The notes under the pieces were generated by a model. That model saw only the letters and a program-made list of their open reading frames with translations. It did no database searches and was not told where the DNA came from. A stretch of 64,000 nt of DNA from Bosea sp. 29B (lineage in GTDB: Bacteria; Pseudomonadota; Alphaproteobacteria; Rhizobiales; Beijerinckiaceae), in assembly GCF_902506165.1 (NCBI RefSeq), contig NZ_LR733817.1, positions 2,201,408-2,265,407 of the forward strand, in the 5' to 3' direction. Made by a program: the position numbers and the translations under genes. Of the stretch, positions 26,398-36,116 are shown one piece after another (position 1 is the stretch's first letter; each line of letters opens with the position of its first letter).

Positions 26398-27378
26398 ATG
26401 GACTATGGCCAGATAGCCGCTGCCATCCTCGCCGCCGTCTCGGCGGGCGGTATCGCCTATGCCCTCTTCTATCCGAGGCTCAGCGGCCAGGCGCGCGCCG
26501 AGCAGCGTCGTCGTGAGTTCGCCGCCCCGGCCGCGATCCGGGCTGCGGCCGATCGCGAAGCGCAGAGCCAGGCCCGGCGCGGGCAGGTCGCGCAGAGCCT
26601 GAAGGACATCGAGAATCGCGAGAAGGCGCGCCACAAGGTCACCATCGAAGGCCGGATCGAACAGGCCGGGCTGTCCTGGTCGCGCAAGCAGTACTGGCTG
26701 CTTGGCGTCGTCCTGGGCATCGTCATGGCCGTCGTGCTTCTGGTCACCTCGGGCAACTGGGTCATGATGCTGGTCGGCTTTCTCGTTGGCCTGCTCGGGC
26801 TGCCGCGCTGGTATCTGACCCATCTCGGCAAGAAGCGGATGCTGCGCTTCATCAACGAATTCCCGAACGCGCTCGATGTCATCGTGCGCGGCATCAAATC
26901 GGGCCTGCCGCTGAACGACTGCCTGCGCATCATCGCCAACGAGGCCCAGGAGCCGGTCAAGTCCGAGTTCCGGCTGATCGTCGAGGCGCAGACGCTCGGC
27001 CTGTCGCTGACCGACGCCGCCACCAAGCTGTATGAGCGCATGCCCTGCGCGGAGGCCAATTTCTTCGGCATCGTCCTGGCGATCCAGCAGAAGACCGGCG
27101 GCAATCTCGCCGAGACCCTGGCCAACCTGTCGCGCGTGATCCGCGAGCGCCGCAAGATGCGCGACAAAATCAAGGCCGTGTCGATGGAGGCCAAGGCATC
27201 CGCCGCGATCATCGGCTCCTTGCCCCCTGCCGTCGCCGGCCTCGTCTATGTGACGAGCCCTGGCTACATGGACGCCCTCTTCTACACGAATGCGGGGCGT
27301 ATTGCGCTGGTCGGCTGTGGCATCTGGATGCTGATCGGCGTGCTGGTCATGCGCAAGATGATCAACTTCCAGATCTGA
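26398..27378 (+). CDS. tadB: TadB inner-membrane platform protein
   Basis: A 326-residue type II secretion F-domain protein. Hydrophobic segments are at about 7-23, 100-120, 120-137, 265-283 and 300-320; the cytoplasmic F domain lies between, with NEFPNALDVIVRGIKSGLPLNDCLRIIA and a following FFGIVLAIQQKTGGNLAETLANLSRVIRERR, here described only. TadB pairs with TadC to form the platform on which the ATPase CpaF acts. It sits directly between cpaF and tadC with short gaps. Confidence 0.93.
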   Translation: MDYGQIAAAILAAVSAGGIAYALFYPRLSGQARAEQRRREFAAPAAIRAAADREAQSQARRGQVAQSLKDIENREKARHKVTIEGRIEQAGLSWSRKQYWLLGVVLGIVMAVVLLVTSGNWVMMLVGFLVGLLGLPRWYLTHLGKKRMLRFINEFPNALDVIVRGIKSGLPLNDCLRIIANEAQEPVKSEFRLIVEAQTLGLSLTDAATKLYERMPCAEANFFGIVLAIQQKTGGNLAETLANLSRVIRERRKMRDKIKAVSMEAKASAAIIGSLPPAVAGLVYVTSPGYMDALFYTNAGRIALVGCGIWMLIGVLVMRKMINFQI

Positions 27379-27390
27379 GGAGCCTTCGCC

Positions 27391-28368
27391 ATGCTCGCGC
27401 TCCTGATCGAGAACATCACCGACCTGAGGATCCTGCTCGCGCTGGTCGGCGGGGTGGCCGTGGCCGTCACGATCATGACCGTGGCGGCGCCCCTGCTCGA
27501 AGGCAACGTCCTCGGCAAGCGCATGAAATCCGTCGCCTCCGAACGCGACAAGATCCGCGCCCGGGAGCGCGACCGGCTGGCGCGCCAGGTGGACAAGGTC
27601 TCGCTCCGCCAGGAGCCGAAGGCGTTCATGCGAAATATCGTCGAGCGCTTCAAACTCGGCGATTGGCTGGGGACCGAGACCGCCAAGCGGCAGCTCGTCA
27701 TGGCCGGCTTCCGCGGTCAGCAGGCCGAGGTCGGCTTCCTCTTCTTCAGGCTGGTCACCCCGATCGGCCTCTTCCTGTTCGCGCTGTTCTACCTGTTCGT
27801 GCTCAACGATCTCGGCCAGACCGTTATCGTACGGGCAGGGATCGTGATCGGCGCCGCCTATGTCGGCATCAAGGCACCAGAAATCTACCTGTCCAACACG
27901 ATGGCCAAGCGCCAGTTGTCGATGCGGCAAGCTTTTCCGGATGCGCTCGACCTGATGCTGATCTGCGTGGAATCGGGCATGTCGATCGAGCTCGCCTTCC
28001 GCAAGGTCTCGACCGAGATCGGCAGCCAATCGGTGTCGCTGGCCGAGGAGTTCGCGCTCTGCACGGCCGAGCTCTCCTATCTCTCCGAACGTCGGCAGGC
28101 CTATGAGAACCTCGCGGTGCGCACAGGTCTGGAATCGGTGAAGTCGGTCTGCACCGCGCTGATCCAGGCCGAGCGCTACGGCACGCCGCTTGGCACCGCC
28201 TTGCGCACGCTGGCGCAGGAGAGCCGCGATCAGAGGATGAACGAGGCCGAGAAGAAGGCGGCAGCCCTGCCGCCGAAGCTGACCGTGCCGATGATCATGT
28301 TCTTCCTGCCGGTGCTCTTCGTGGTGATCATGACCCCGGCGGTGCTGAAGGCCCTCAGGGCCTTCTGA
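27391..28368 (+). CDS. tadC: TadC inner-membrane platform protein
   Basis: A 325-residue type II secretion F-domain protein, the partner of TadB. It has an N-terminal membrane segment (about 12-34), a pair near 115-155, and a C-terminal segment (about 298-318), with the F domain between (FPDALDLMLICVESGMSIELAFRKVS and AERYGTPLGTALRTLAQESRDQR, described in part). It begins 12 bp after tadB and is the last plus-strand gene of the pilus operon in this window; no TadE, TadF or TadG pseudopilin gene follows. Confidence 0.93.
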   Translation: MLALLIENITDLRILLALVGGVAVAVTIMTVAAPLLEGNVLGKRMKSVASERDKIRARERDRLARQVDKVSLRQEPKAFMRNIVERFKLGDWLGTETAKRQLVMAGFRGQQAEVGFLFFRLVTPIGLFLFALFYLFVLNDLGQTVIVRAGIVIGAAYVGIKAPEIYLSNTMAKRQLSMRQAFPDALDLMLICVESGMSIELAFRKVSTEIGSQSVSLAEEFALCTAELSYLSERRQAYENLAVRTGLESVKSVCTALIQAERYGTPLGTALRTLAQESRDQRMNEAEKKAAALPPKLTVPMIMFFLPVLFVVIMTPAVLKALRAF

Positions 28369-28521
28369 CGGTTCCCCCTCGCCGCGACCGGGCCTGAGGC
28401 CTCAGTCCAGCAAGACGAGCTTTAAGGGGGCAAGGCCTGCCCGGAGATGGCGTTTGGCCGATGGCGGCGATGCCATCTCACGCAATCGCAAGTCAATCGT
28501 AAGCCAAAGCAAGACCGGCGA

Positions 28522-29361
28522 TCAGCCGGTCGGCTGGGGCGCCTTTTCGGGTGCCGCCGTGCGGGCGGCCGGCTTGGCCTTGCCGCGCAGCATCTCCCAG
28601 CTGTTGGGCTGGCTGACCGAGCGGCGCAGATAGGCGATCGTCGCGGAGGCTTCGGCCGGGCCCATGTCCTGGCGGGCGAGCTGTTCGGCTTCCTGGAAGC
28701 GCCCTTGCAGGCCGAGCACCAGGACGAGGTTCTGGCGCACCCTGCCGTCAGCGCCCGGCACCGTCGCCGCTTCGCGCAATATGCGCTCGGCGTCGGGCAG
28801 GCGCTTCGACAAGGCGAGCGACAGGCCGAGATTGGACATCACCGTCGGCTCGTTCGGCACGAGCTTCAATGCCGCCGAGTAGAGCTGCTGCGCGCGATCG
28901 TGCTCGCCGAGCTGGTCGGCGACGGTGCCTTGCGCCGACAGGATGCGCCAATCCGGCTTCTCCGGCGAATGGGCGCGGCCGAGCACGTCGTCCGCCTGCT
29001 TCAGGCGGCCATTATCGGCGAGCGAGCGGCCATAGGCGCCGAGCAATTCCTGATCGTCTGCATGGATGATCACGGCGCCTTCCAGGACGGCGAGCGCCTG
29101 GGCGTTCTTGTCGAGCGCGCGCAGCGCGCGGGCATAGAAGAAGGCGGCGTTGCGGTCCTTCTGGTTCGCATCGTAGCGCTTGCCCCAATCGGCCTCTTCG
29201 CTGCGCCATTGCGCTTCGGTGCGTGGCTGCGTCTGCCGGGTGCCGATCGAGCCGGTGACGTCGCCGGGGCCGCCGCGCATCTGGCAGGCGCCGAGCGCGA
29301 GGCAGAGGGCCGAAGCCGCGGCGAGATGGCCGAAACGGAGGGCGCGGATGCGGATGGACAT
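28522..29361 (-). CDS. TadD-like tetratricopeptide lipoprotein
   Basis: A 279-residue lipoprotein: signal peptide with lipobox ALGAC (Cys at about 26), a polar linker, then about four to five TPR units (about 65-250), e.g. AAFFYARALRALDKNAQALAVLE, described only in outline, and EPTVMSNLGLSLALSKRLPDAERIL. TadD-type TPR lipoproteins assist secretin assembly in Tad systems. It is convergent with tadC, at the end of the pilus cluster, which supports that role. The C-terminal tail is Pro/Ala/Lys-rich. Confidence 0.8.
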   Translation of the reverse strand: MSIRIRALRFGHLAAASALCLALGACQMRGGPGDVTGSIGTRQTQPRTEAQWRSEEADWGKRYDANQKDRNAAFFYARALRALDKNAQALAVLEGAVIIHADDQELLGAYGRSLADNGRLKQADDVLGRAHSPEKPDWRILSAQGTVADQLGEHDRAQQLYSAALKLVPNEPTVMSNLGLSLALSKRLPDAERILREAATVPGADGRVRQNLVLVLGLQGRFQEAEQLARQDMGPAEASATIAYLRRSVSQPNSWEMLRGKAKPAARTAAPEKAPQPTG

Positions 29362-29502
29362 AGGCTCAGAATGCCTCGCCGATACGGGAAAGCTGTTGCC
29401 CTCGGTGATAAAACGTTAACCCTAACGGACTGTTAATCATGCGGATCGGGGCCTGCCCTGCATGCTGGCGCCCGGAATTCCGTCATTCGAGGTTCGTCGA
29501 TC

Positions 29503-30888
29503 GTGCACCCGTTGCTGCTGCCTGCCGGAACACCCGCCATATCCGTCCATTGCGTCGCCAAGGCCGATTGGCCGGCCCTGCGCGACGGGCTCGCGCCGCT
29601 GGCGCGCAGCTTCGCCCAGGCGCAGGGGTTCGAGGCGCGGCCCGGCCAGCATGTCCTGCTGCCGGATGCCGCCGGCGCACTCGCCGCCGTACTGCTCGGT
29701 GTCGAGCCCGCCGGGCCGCGCCGGCGCGATCCCTTTGCGCCCGGTCGCCTCGCCGCCACCTTGCCGGCGGGTGACTACGCTCTGATGGGCGATATCGGCG
29801 ATCCCGGCCTCGCCGCACTCGGCTGGCTGCTCACCGCCTATCGTTTCGAGCGCTACCGCAAGCCCAAGCCGGCCGCGGCACGGCTCGTCCTGCCCGACGG
29901 TATCGACGGCGAGGAGCTGAGCAATCTCGCTGAGGCGAGCGCGCTGGCGCGCGATCTCGTCAACACCTCGGCTGCCGATCTCGGCCCGGCCGAGATCGAG
30001 GCGGCGGTGCGCGCACTCGGCGAAACCCATGGTGCTGAAGTCGCCAGCATCGTCGGCGACGATCTGCTCACGGCCAATTTTCCGATGATCCACGCGGTTG
30101 GACGGGCTTCGCCCCGGGCGCCGCGGCTGGTCGAGCTGCGCTGGGGCCAGGAGGGCGATCCGAAGCTCACTTTGGTCGGCAAGGGCGTCGCCTTCGACAC
30201 CGGCGGGCTCAACCTCAAGACCGATGCCGGCATGCTCCTGATGAAGAAGGACATGGGCGGCGCGGCGGCGGCGATCGCGGCGGCACGCATGATCATGCAG
30301 GCGAAGCTGAAGGTGCGCCTGCGCCTGCTGGTGCCGGCGGTGGAGAATGCGGTGTCCGGCGCCTCCTTCCGCCCCGGCGATGTGCTGCAGAGCCGCAAGG
30401 GGCTGACGGTCGAGATCGGCAACACCGATGCCGAGGGGCGGCTGATCCTCGCCGACGCGCTGGCGCTCGCCGACGAGGAGGCGCCGGAACTGCTGATCGA
30501 CTACGCCACCCTCACCGGCGCCGCCCGCGTCGCGCTCGGGCCCGATCTGCCGCCCTTCTACACCCATGACGACGGGCTCGCCGCCGAGATTGCCCGCCTG
30601 AGCGCTGCGGTGAACGATCCGGTTTGGCGCATGCCGCTCTGGCCGCCCTATGACGGCATGCTTGATTCCAAGATCGCCGACCTCAACAATGTCTCCGGCG
30701 GCGCCTTCGCCGGCTCGGTGACGGCAGCGCTCTTCCTCAACCGCTTCGTCGAGAAGAGCCGCTCCTACGCCCATTTCGACATCTATGGCTGGAACCCCTC
30801 GACCAGGCCGGGGCGGCCGGAAGGCGGCGAATGCCAGGCGGCGCGGCTGACCTACGCGCTGGCGAAGCAGCTCTACGGCGCGCGTTAA
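29503..30888 (+). CDS. leucyl aminopeptidase family protein (M17)
   Basis: A 461-residue cytosolic M17 metallo-aminopeptidase. The N-terminal domain (about 1-150) is variable; the catalytic domain holds LVGKGVAFDTGGLNLKTD with the first metal lysine and aspartates, MKKDMGGAAA, and the signature NTDAEGRL (about 307-314) with Asp and Glu metal ligands and the catalytic arginine. It should bind two divalent metals and release N-terminal residues. The start codon is GTG at 29503. The neighbouring MarR and NlpC/P60 genes on the same strand are a common rhizobial arrangement. Confidence 0.92.
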   Translation: MHPLLLPAGTPAISVHCVAKADWPALRDGLAPLARSFAQAQGFEARPGQHVLLPDAAGALAAVLLGVEPAGPRRRDPFAPGRLAATLPAGDYALMGDIGDPGLAALGWLLTAYRFERYRKPKPAAARLVLPDGIDGEELSNLAEASALARDLVNTSAADLGPAEIEAAVRALGETHGAEVASIVGDDLLTANFPMIHAVGRASPRAPRLVELRWGQEGDPKLTLVGKGVAFDTGGLNLKTDAGMLLMKKDMGGAAAAIAAARMIMQAKLKVRLRLLVPAVENAVSGASFRPGDVLQSRKGLTVEIGNTDAEGRLILADALALADEEAPELLIDYATLTGAARVALGPDLPPFYTHDDGLAAEIARLSAAVNDPVWRMPLWPPYDGMLDSKIADLNNVSGGAFAGSVTAALFLNRFVEKSRSYAHFDIYGWNPSTRPGRPEGGECQAARLTYALAKQLYGAR

Positions 30889-30963
30889 GCCTGCTCGGCG
30901 ATGCCGGTTGCGCGCCGTTCGCGCTGCGATAATGATACGGCCCCGTAACGATCCGGGGACGGC

Positions 30964-31317
30964 ATGGTGCTGGAGATCAAGCCGACGCAGGCGCTCAGGC
31001 TCTGGCGCGAGGTGCATCTCGATCTGGTGCGCGACACGCAAGCCGATTTGTCGGTGCGCCAGACCGCGATCCTTCTGACCATCTATCTCGAATTGCCGCC
31101 GCACACCGTGCGCGGCCTCGCGGCGCGGCTCGGCGTCACCAAGCCGGTGATTACCCGCGCCCTCGACAGCATGGGCAAGCTCGGCCTCGTCAGCCGCAAG
31201 CGCGACGAGCTCGACAAGCGCAACGTGGTCATTCAGCGGACCGTCGCGGGCGCGCTGGCGGTCGAGCACCTCGCCGATCTCGTCACCGCGCGAGCGCGCG
31301 AACTGGGGTCAGCCTGA
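30964..31317 (+). CDS. MarR family winged-helix regulator
   Basis: A 117-residue small MarR-type regulator. The winged helix (about 25-90) shows LSVRQTAILLTIYLE, a recognition region VRGLAARLGVTKPVITRALDSM, and a basic wing SRKRDELDKRNVVIQRT. It is shorter than most MarR proteins (about 140 residues), with reduced dimerisation helices at both ends. It lies between the aminopeptidase and NlpC/P60 genes, so it may tune that unit. No ligand can be suggested. Confidence 0.8.
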   Translation: MVLEIKPTQALRLWREVHLDLVRDTQADLSVRQTAILLTIYLELPPHTVRGLAARLGVTKPVITRALDSMGKLGLVSRKRDELDKRNVVIQRTVAGALAVEHLADLVTARARELGSA

Positions 31318-31356
31318 ACGCTTCGCCCGTTAACCGGACAGGGTTACAGTGCCGGC

Positions 31357-32220
31357 ATGAGCACGAATCTCGACTGCCGCCTCACCCCCGCCCGCCCGGA
31401 CCTCGCCGCCCGTCATCTCGACGGCCAGGTCGAGGCGCTCGCCTTCGTCGACCCGATCCCGATGCGGGTGGTGACGCCGTCAGTGCCGCTGCGGCGCGAG
31501 CCGCGGCCGGATGCGCCGCTCGACACCGAGGCGCTCGCCGGCGAGGCGGTCAGGGTCTACGAGCAGCATGAAGGCTGGGCCTGGGGCCAGCTCGTCGGCG
31601 ATTCCTATGTCGGCTACCTGCCGGAGGATTGCCTCGCCGGCGACGCGCCGATGCCGACCCATCGCGTCTGCGCGCTCAGGACCTTCGTCTATCCCGGTCC
31701 CTCGATCAAACTGCCGCCGCTGGAGGCGCTCTCGCTCAATGCCGGGGTGGCGGTCACCGGCGAGAGTGGCGACTTCTTCACCACTGCCCATAGCGGCCAC
31801 ATCTTCAAGCAGCATCTGTGCCCGCGCGACCGGCATGAGCCGGATTTCGTCGCCGTCGCCGAGCGTTTCCTGCACGTGCCCTATTTCTGGGGCGGCAAGA
31901 CCAGCCTCGGCCTCGACTGCTCGGCGCTGGTCCAGCTCTCGCTGGCGGCCGCCGGCGTGGCGGCGCCGCGCGACTCCGACATGCAGGAGCGCGGGCTCGG
32001 CGAAGTCTTCGCCTTCGACGACGGCCTGGAGGGCCTGCGCCGCGGCGACCTCGTCTTCTGGAAGGGCCATGTCGGCATCATGACCGACGCCGACACGCTG
32101 CTGCACGCCACCGCCTATACGATGAGTGTGATCAGCGAACCCCTGCACCCGGCGCGCGACCGCATCCTTGCTCGCAATGGTGGCCCGATCACCGCAATTC
32201 GGCGGTTGAAGGCTCAGTAA
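31357..32220 (+). CDS. C40 (NlpC/P60) cell-wall peptidase with SH3-like domain
   Basis: A 287-residue protein with two SH3b-like domains (about 40-140) and a C-terminal NlpC/P60 domain (about 165-285). The catalytic cysteine is in GLDCSALVQ (Cys at about 188), the histidine in KGHVGIM, followed by a later polar residue in LLHATAY. Such gamma-D-Glu-diaminopimelate peptidases trim or recycle peptidoglycan. I see no signal peptide, so it may act on recycled muropeptides in the cytosol. Its 3' end overlaps the end of the convergent hydroxyacid dehydrogenase gene by 7 bp. Confidence 0.87.
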   Translation: MSTNLDCRLTPARPDLAARHLDGQVEALAFVDPIPMRVVTPSVPLRREPRPDAPLDTEALAGEAVRVYEQHEGWAWGQLVGDSYVGYLPEDCLAGDAPMPTHRVCALRTFVYPGPSIKLPPLEALSLNAGVAVTGESGDFFTTAHSGHIFKQHLCPRDRHEPDFVAVAERFLHVPYFWGGKTSLGLDCSALVQLSLAAAGVAAPRDSDMQERGLGEVFAFDDGLEGLRRGDLVFWKGHVGIMTDADTLLHATAYTMSVISEPLHPARDRILARNGGPITAIRRLKAQ

Positions 32221-33158
32221 CCCCGACTTGGATCGACGACGTTCTGCAGCTCGCCGCCGGCCTCCAGCCGCCTGATCTGCGCGGCGATCTGGTCCGCGAC
32301 GGTCTCGGGCGCCGACATGGCGGAGTTGTGCGGCGTCACCGTCACGGCCGGATGGGTCCAGAGCCGCGAGTCCTGCGGCAGCGGCTCGGTCCCGAACACG
32401 TCGAGCACCGCCTCCCGGAGCTCGCCGGCGTCGAGCGCTGCGAGGATGTCCGTCTCGACCTGCAGTTTCCCGCGGCCGGCATTGATCAGCGCCGGCCCGC
32501 CGAGCCGGCCGTCGCGCGCCAGCCTGGCGAGCAGTGGGCGGTTCAGGATGCCTTCCGTCTCCGGCGTATGCGGCAGCAGGACGACCAGTATGTCGGTGCG
32601 GGCGAGGAAGGCTGTCAGGCCATCCTCGCCGGAGAAGGTGACGAGCCCTTGAATCGTCTTCGGCGAGCGGCTCCAGCCGGCGACGTCGAAGCCGATCACC
32701 TGCAGCTTGCGCGCCGCGTCCTGGCCGAGCTCGCCCAGCCCCATGACGCCGACGCGGACCTCGCGTGCCGCCGGCTGGTGGCGGTCGTCGTCCCATGACT
32801 TTTCGCGCTGCTGGCGCTCGTAGCGGCGCTGCTGGCGCAGCTGCATCAGGCAGTGCATGACGACATATTCGCTCATCCGCGTCGTCAGGTCGGGATCGAT
32901 CACCCTGGCGATCGGCGCCTGCGGCAGTCGGCTGTCGGTGAAGAGGTGGTCGACGCCGGCGCCGAGCGAGAAGATCGCGGCGAGATTGGGCAGGCCGGCA
33001 AGGCTGCCCTCCGGATGCTTCCAGCTCGCGACATAATGCACGGCGCGCCGGTCGAAGGGCTCGCCGAGCGTGACGATCGGCAGCTCGGGCAGCAGCGCCG
33101 CGAAGCGCTCGCGCCAGCTCTCGACATGCCAGCCGGTGATGGCCAGAAGCAGGCTCAT
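32214..33158 (-). CDS. glyoxylate/hydroxypyruvate reductase A-like 2-hydroxyacid dehydrogenase
   Basis: A 314-residue D-isomer-specific 2-hydroxyacid dehydrogenase closest to the GhrA type. The NAD(P) site is VGVMGLGELGQDAARKL (about 138-154). Catalytic residues are Arg in INAGRGK, Glu in FGTEPLP and His in VTPHNSA. It should reduce glyoxylate or hydroxypyruvate with NADPH. It lies 14 bp downstream of deoA and is the last gene of the nucleoside operon, which is unexpected for this enzyme; its role there is unclear. Confidence 0.87.
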   Translation of the reverse strand: MSLLLAITGWHVESWRERFAALLPELPIVTLGEPFDRRAVHYVASWKHPEGSLAGLPNLAAIFSLGAGVDHLFTDSRLPQAPIARVIDPDLTTRMSEYVVMHCLMQLRQQRRYERQQREKSWDDDRHQPAAREVRVGVMGLGELGQDAARKLQVIGFDVAGWSRSPKTIQGLVTFSGEDGLTAFLARTDILVVLLPHTPETEGILNRPLLARLARDGRLGGPALINAGRGKLQVETDILAALDAGELREAVLDVFGTEPLPQDSRLWTHPAVTVTPHNSAMSAPETVADQIAAQIRRLEAGGELQNVVDPSRGY

Positions 33159-33172
33159 GGACGAATGCCTTC

Positions 33173-34480
33173 CTAAGCAGGAATGATCAGCGGCCCACGC
33201 GTAACAGCGGTCTCGCCGCGGCGATAGGCGCTCTTCAGGCGGATGCGGGCGGCGTCGAAGCCGGCCTCGCTGCGGGCATGGATGACGCCGAGCGGCTTGT
33301 CCGGCCCGACCCTATCGCCGAGCCCGGCGAGCTCGGTGATCCCCACGGCATGGTCGATCTCGTCCTGCGGCCGGGTGCGGCCTCCGCCGAGTGCGACAAC
33401 GGCGAGGCCGACGCCGCGCGTGTCGATCGCCTCGACCAGGCCGGGCCGATCGGAGAAGACCGGGCGGACGATCGGCGCCCGCGGAAAGTGTCGCTCGGGA
33501 TGCTCCAGCAGGTCGGCCGGGCCGCCGAGCGCTGCGATCATATGGATGAAGCGCTCCGCCGCCGCGCCGCTGGCGAAGGCGTCCTCGATCTTCGCGACGG
33601 CTTCTTCGCGTGTCGCCGCCAGCCGGCCGAGCAGCAGCATCTCGGCGGAGAGCGCGACCGTGACCTCGTGGAAGCGCGGCTCGCGTCGCCGTCCAGTCAG
33701 GTGGTCGAGCGCATAGGCGACCTCGAGCGCATTGCCGGCGGCTGAGGCGAGCGGCTCGCTCATGTCAGTCAGCAGCGCTCGCGTCGGCAGGCCGGCGCCG
33801 TTGCCGACATCCGACAGGCTCTGCGCCAGCGCTTGTGCCTTGTCGAAATCGCGCATGAAGGCGCCGGAGCCGAACTTCACGTCCATGGCGAGGCCGGAGA
33901 GGCCGGCGGCCAATTTCTTCGACAGGATCGAGGCCGTGATCAGCGGGATCGACTCGACCGTGCCGGTCACGTCCCGGATCGCATAGAGCCGCTTGTCGGC
34001 CGGGGCGAGGTCGGCGGTCTGGCCGATGATGGCGCAGCCGACCTCGCGCACGACATGGCGGAAGAGGTCGATGCCCGGCTGGGTCACATAGCCCGGCACG
34101 GCGTCGAGCTTGTCGAGCGTGCCGCCGGTGTGGCCGAGGCCGCGGCCCGAGATCATCGGGACATAGCCGCCGCAAGCCGCCACTGCCGCGGCTAGCGGTA
34201 GCGAGACCGTGTCCCCGACGCCGCCGGTCGAGTGCTTGTCGAGCGCCGGTCCCGGCAGGTCGCGCCAGTCGAGCACCGTGCCGGAATCGCGCATGGCCAG
34301 CGTCAGCGCGACGCGCTCCTCGGCGTCCATGTCGCGGAAGAAGATCGCCATGGCGAAGGCGGCGGCCTGGCCCTCGCTGACCGCGCCGTCGGTCAGGCCA
34401 GCGATCATCTGGCGGATGTCGTTGGCACTGATCCGCTCGCCGTCGCGCTTGGCGGCGATGATCTCCTGCGGCAGGCGCAT
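33173..34480 (-). CDS. deoA: thymidine phosphorylase
   Basis: A 435-residue class II nucleoside phosphorylase that splits thymidine or deoxyuridine with phosphate into base and deoxyribose-1-phosphate. Family signatures are [12 protein letters not shown] at the N-terminus, the phosphate-binding [13 protein letters not shown] (about 83-95), and [16 protein letters not shown] (about 115-130). The ATG at 34478-34480 overlaps the deoC stop by one base (TGATG). The frame runs further upstream to 35323 only as a shadow of deoC. Confidence 0.95.
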   Translation of the reverse strand: MRLPQEIIAAKRDGERISANDIRQMIAGLTDGAVSEGQAAAFAMAIFFRDMDAEERVALTLAMRDSGTVLDWRDLPGPALDKHSTGGVGDTVSLPLAAAVAACGGYVPMISGRGLGHTGGTLDKLDAVPGYVTQPGIDLFRHVVREVGCAIIGQTADLAPADKRLYAIRDVTGTVESIPLITASILSKKLAAGLSGLAMDVKFGSGAFMRDFDKAQALAQSLSDVGNGAGLPTRALLTDMSEPLASAAGNALEVAYALDHLTGRRREPRFHEVTVALSAEMLLLGRLAATREEAVAKIEDAFASGAAAERFIHMIAALGGPADLLEHPERHFPRAPIVRPVFSDRPGLVEAIDTRGVGLAVVALGGGRTRPQDEIDHAVGITELAGLGDRVGPDKPLGVIHARSEAGFDAARIRLKSAYRRGETAVTRGPLIIPA

Positions 34481-35241
34481 CAATAGGCTCCGTCGGTCCG
34501 TTCGGCCGGGGCCGTGCCGGCGATGATGTCGGCGAGCACGCCGTAGAGCCCGCTGGCGCCGAAGCGGAACGTCTTCGCCGTCGCCCAGTTCGAGCCCATG
34601 ATCTCCTCGGCGAGGTCGAGATAGGTCCTGGCATCGGCGAGCGTGCGCAGGCCGCCGGAAGGCTTCAGGCCGACCGGCTTGCCCGAGGCCTTGATCGCCT
34701 CCAGCATGGTGCGGGCGGCCGCCGGCGTGGCGGAAGTCTTGGTCTTGCCGGTCGAGGTCTTGATGAAGTCGGCGCCGGCCGCGATGGCGAGCTCGGACGC
34801 CGCGCGCACGGCACCCTGGTCCGGATACTCGCCGGTTTCGAGGATGACCTTGAGCGTCCTGTCGCCGCAGCTGCCGCGTGCTTCGGCGACCATCTCGCGG
34901 GCGATCTCGGCATCGCCGGCAAGAAAAGCGCGCCAGGGCAGCACGAGGTCGATCTCGTCGGCGCCATCGGCGATGGCTTCGGTGATGTCGCTGCCGATCA
35001 GATTGCAATTGCTGTTTCCTGCCGGGAAGTTGATCACGGTGGCGATCCTGACCGGCGACGCCTTCAGCGTCTGGCGCGCCAGCTTGAGGAGTTGCGGCCA
35101 GATGCAGATCGCCGCGACTGGGCCGGGTGCCGCAACGGCGCGGGCGCAGAGCTGCAGCGTGCCGGCCTCGCTTGCCTGGTCGGACAGATCCGTCAGATCG
35201 AGCAGACGTAGCGCGCGCAGGGCGAGATCGGCATCCGACAT
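34480..35241 (-). CDS. deoC: deoxyribose-phosphate aldolase
   Basis: A 253-residue class I aldolase that cleaves 2-deoxyribose-5-phosphate to glyceraldehyde-3-phosphate and acetaldehyde. The Schiff-base lysine is in [11 protein letters not shown] (about 156-166) and the second key lysine in [15 protein letters not shown] (about 193-205). The VINFPAGN and [11 protein letters not shown] segments are typical. It lies between punA (2-bp gap) and deoA (1-bp overlap) in the operon. Confidence 0.95.
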   Translation of the reverse strand: MSDADLALRALRLLDLTDLSDQASEAGTLQLCARAVAAPGPVAAICIWPQLLKLARQTLKASPVRIATVINFPAGNSNCNLIGSDITEAIADGADEIDLVLPWRAFLAGDAEIAREMVAEARGSCGDRTLKVILETGEYPDQGAVRAASELAIAAGADFIKTSTGKTKTSATPAAARTMLEAIKASGKPVGLKPSGGLRTLADARTYLDLAEEIMGSNWATAKTFRFGASGLYGVLADIIAGTAPAERTDGAY

Positions 35242-35243
35242 GA

Positions 35244-36056
35244 TCAGAGCTCGCCCAGGAAGGCGCGCAGCACCCGCCGCAGCGCCGTGGTTGCGGTCGC
35301 CGCGACGTCGCGCGTCTCGCCATGGCTGGGCGCGCCGCCCAAAATGCCGGCGCCCATATTGGTGACGATCGAGATGCCGGCGACGCGCAGGCCGTAGCGT
35401 CGCGCCAGGATCACCTCCGGCACGGTCGACATCCCGACGAGATCAGCGCCCAGCGTCTTGGCCATCTTGATCTCGGCCGGCGTCTCGAAGCTCGGCCCGG
35501 AGAACCACATATAGACGCCCTCGCCGAGATTGGCGCCGCTGGCCGCTGCGGCCTTTTTCAGGCGGGTGCGCAGATGCGGGTCGTAGGCGTCGACCATCGG
35601 CACGAAGCGGCCGTCGCCGGCGTCGCCGATCAGCGGGTTGGGGCCGTTGAAGTTGATATGGTCGGTGATCAGCGCGAGGCCGCCGGGGCGCAGATCCGGC
35701 TTGAGCGAGCCGGCGGCGTTGGTCAGAATCAGGGGCGGCGAGCCGAAGGCGGCGAGCATGCCGAGCGGCACGCGCATGATGGCGGGGTCGCCGGTCTCGT
35801 AGAAATGCGCGCGGCCCTCGAAGACCAGCACGCGCTTACCGTGCAGCACGCCGTAGCTCAGCCGCTTGGCATGGCCGGAGACCGAGCCTTTCGGGAAGCC
35901 GGGGATCTCCTCGAACGGGACGGAGATCGGCTCGACCATGTCCTCGACGATCCGGCCGAGCCCGGTGCCGAGCACGATGGCGCAGTCGATGCCGCCATCG
36001 ATGCCACGATCGATCAGTGTCGATGCCGCTTGGTCGAAAAGCGCATCAGCCGCCAT
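35244..36056 (-). CDS. punA: purine-nucleoside phosphorylase (PNP class, trimeric type)
   Basis: A 270-residue PNP of the trimeric NP-II family, which phosphorolyses (deoxy)inosine and (deoxy)guanosine. Seen are [13 protein letters not shown] (phosphate loop), [13 protein letters not shown] (GRxHxYEG-like motif), [15 protein letters not shown] (base site) and [29 protein letters not shown], described in parts. The gene follows cdd after 60 bp and precedes deoC by 2 bp. Which purine nucleoside is preferred cannot be told from sequence. Confidence 0.9.
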   Translation of the reverse strand: MAADALFDQAASTLIDRGIDGGIDCAIVLGTGLGRIVEDMVEPISVPFEEIPGFPKGSVSGHAKRLSYGVLHGKRVLVFEGRAHFYETGDPAIMRVPLGMLAAFGSPPLILTNAAGSLKPDLRPGGLALITDHINFNGPNPLIGDAGDGRFVPMVDAYDPHLRTRLKKAAAASGANLGEGVYMWFSGPSFETPAEIKMAKTLGADLVGMSTVPEVILARRYGLRVAGISIVTNMGAGILGGAPSHGETRDVAATATTALRRVLRAFLGEL

Positions 36057-36116
36057 GTCGTTGCTCCATTGGCGCGTTGGCCGCGCTCATCGGGGCCTCT
36101 CAAGGGGGCCCGCAAA

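Noticed and set aside
23473..28029. A very long minus-strand open frame (about 1,500 codons) covering cpaD to tadC
   Set aside because: It lies fully antisense to six well-supported pilus genes, and its translation is low-complexity Asp/Arg/His-rich, as expected from the complement of GC-rich codons.
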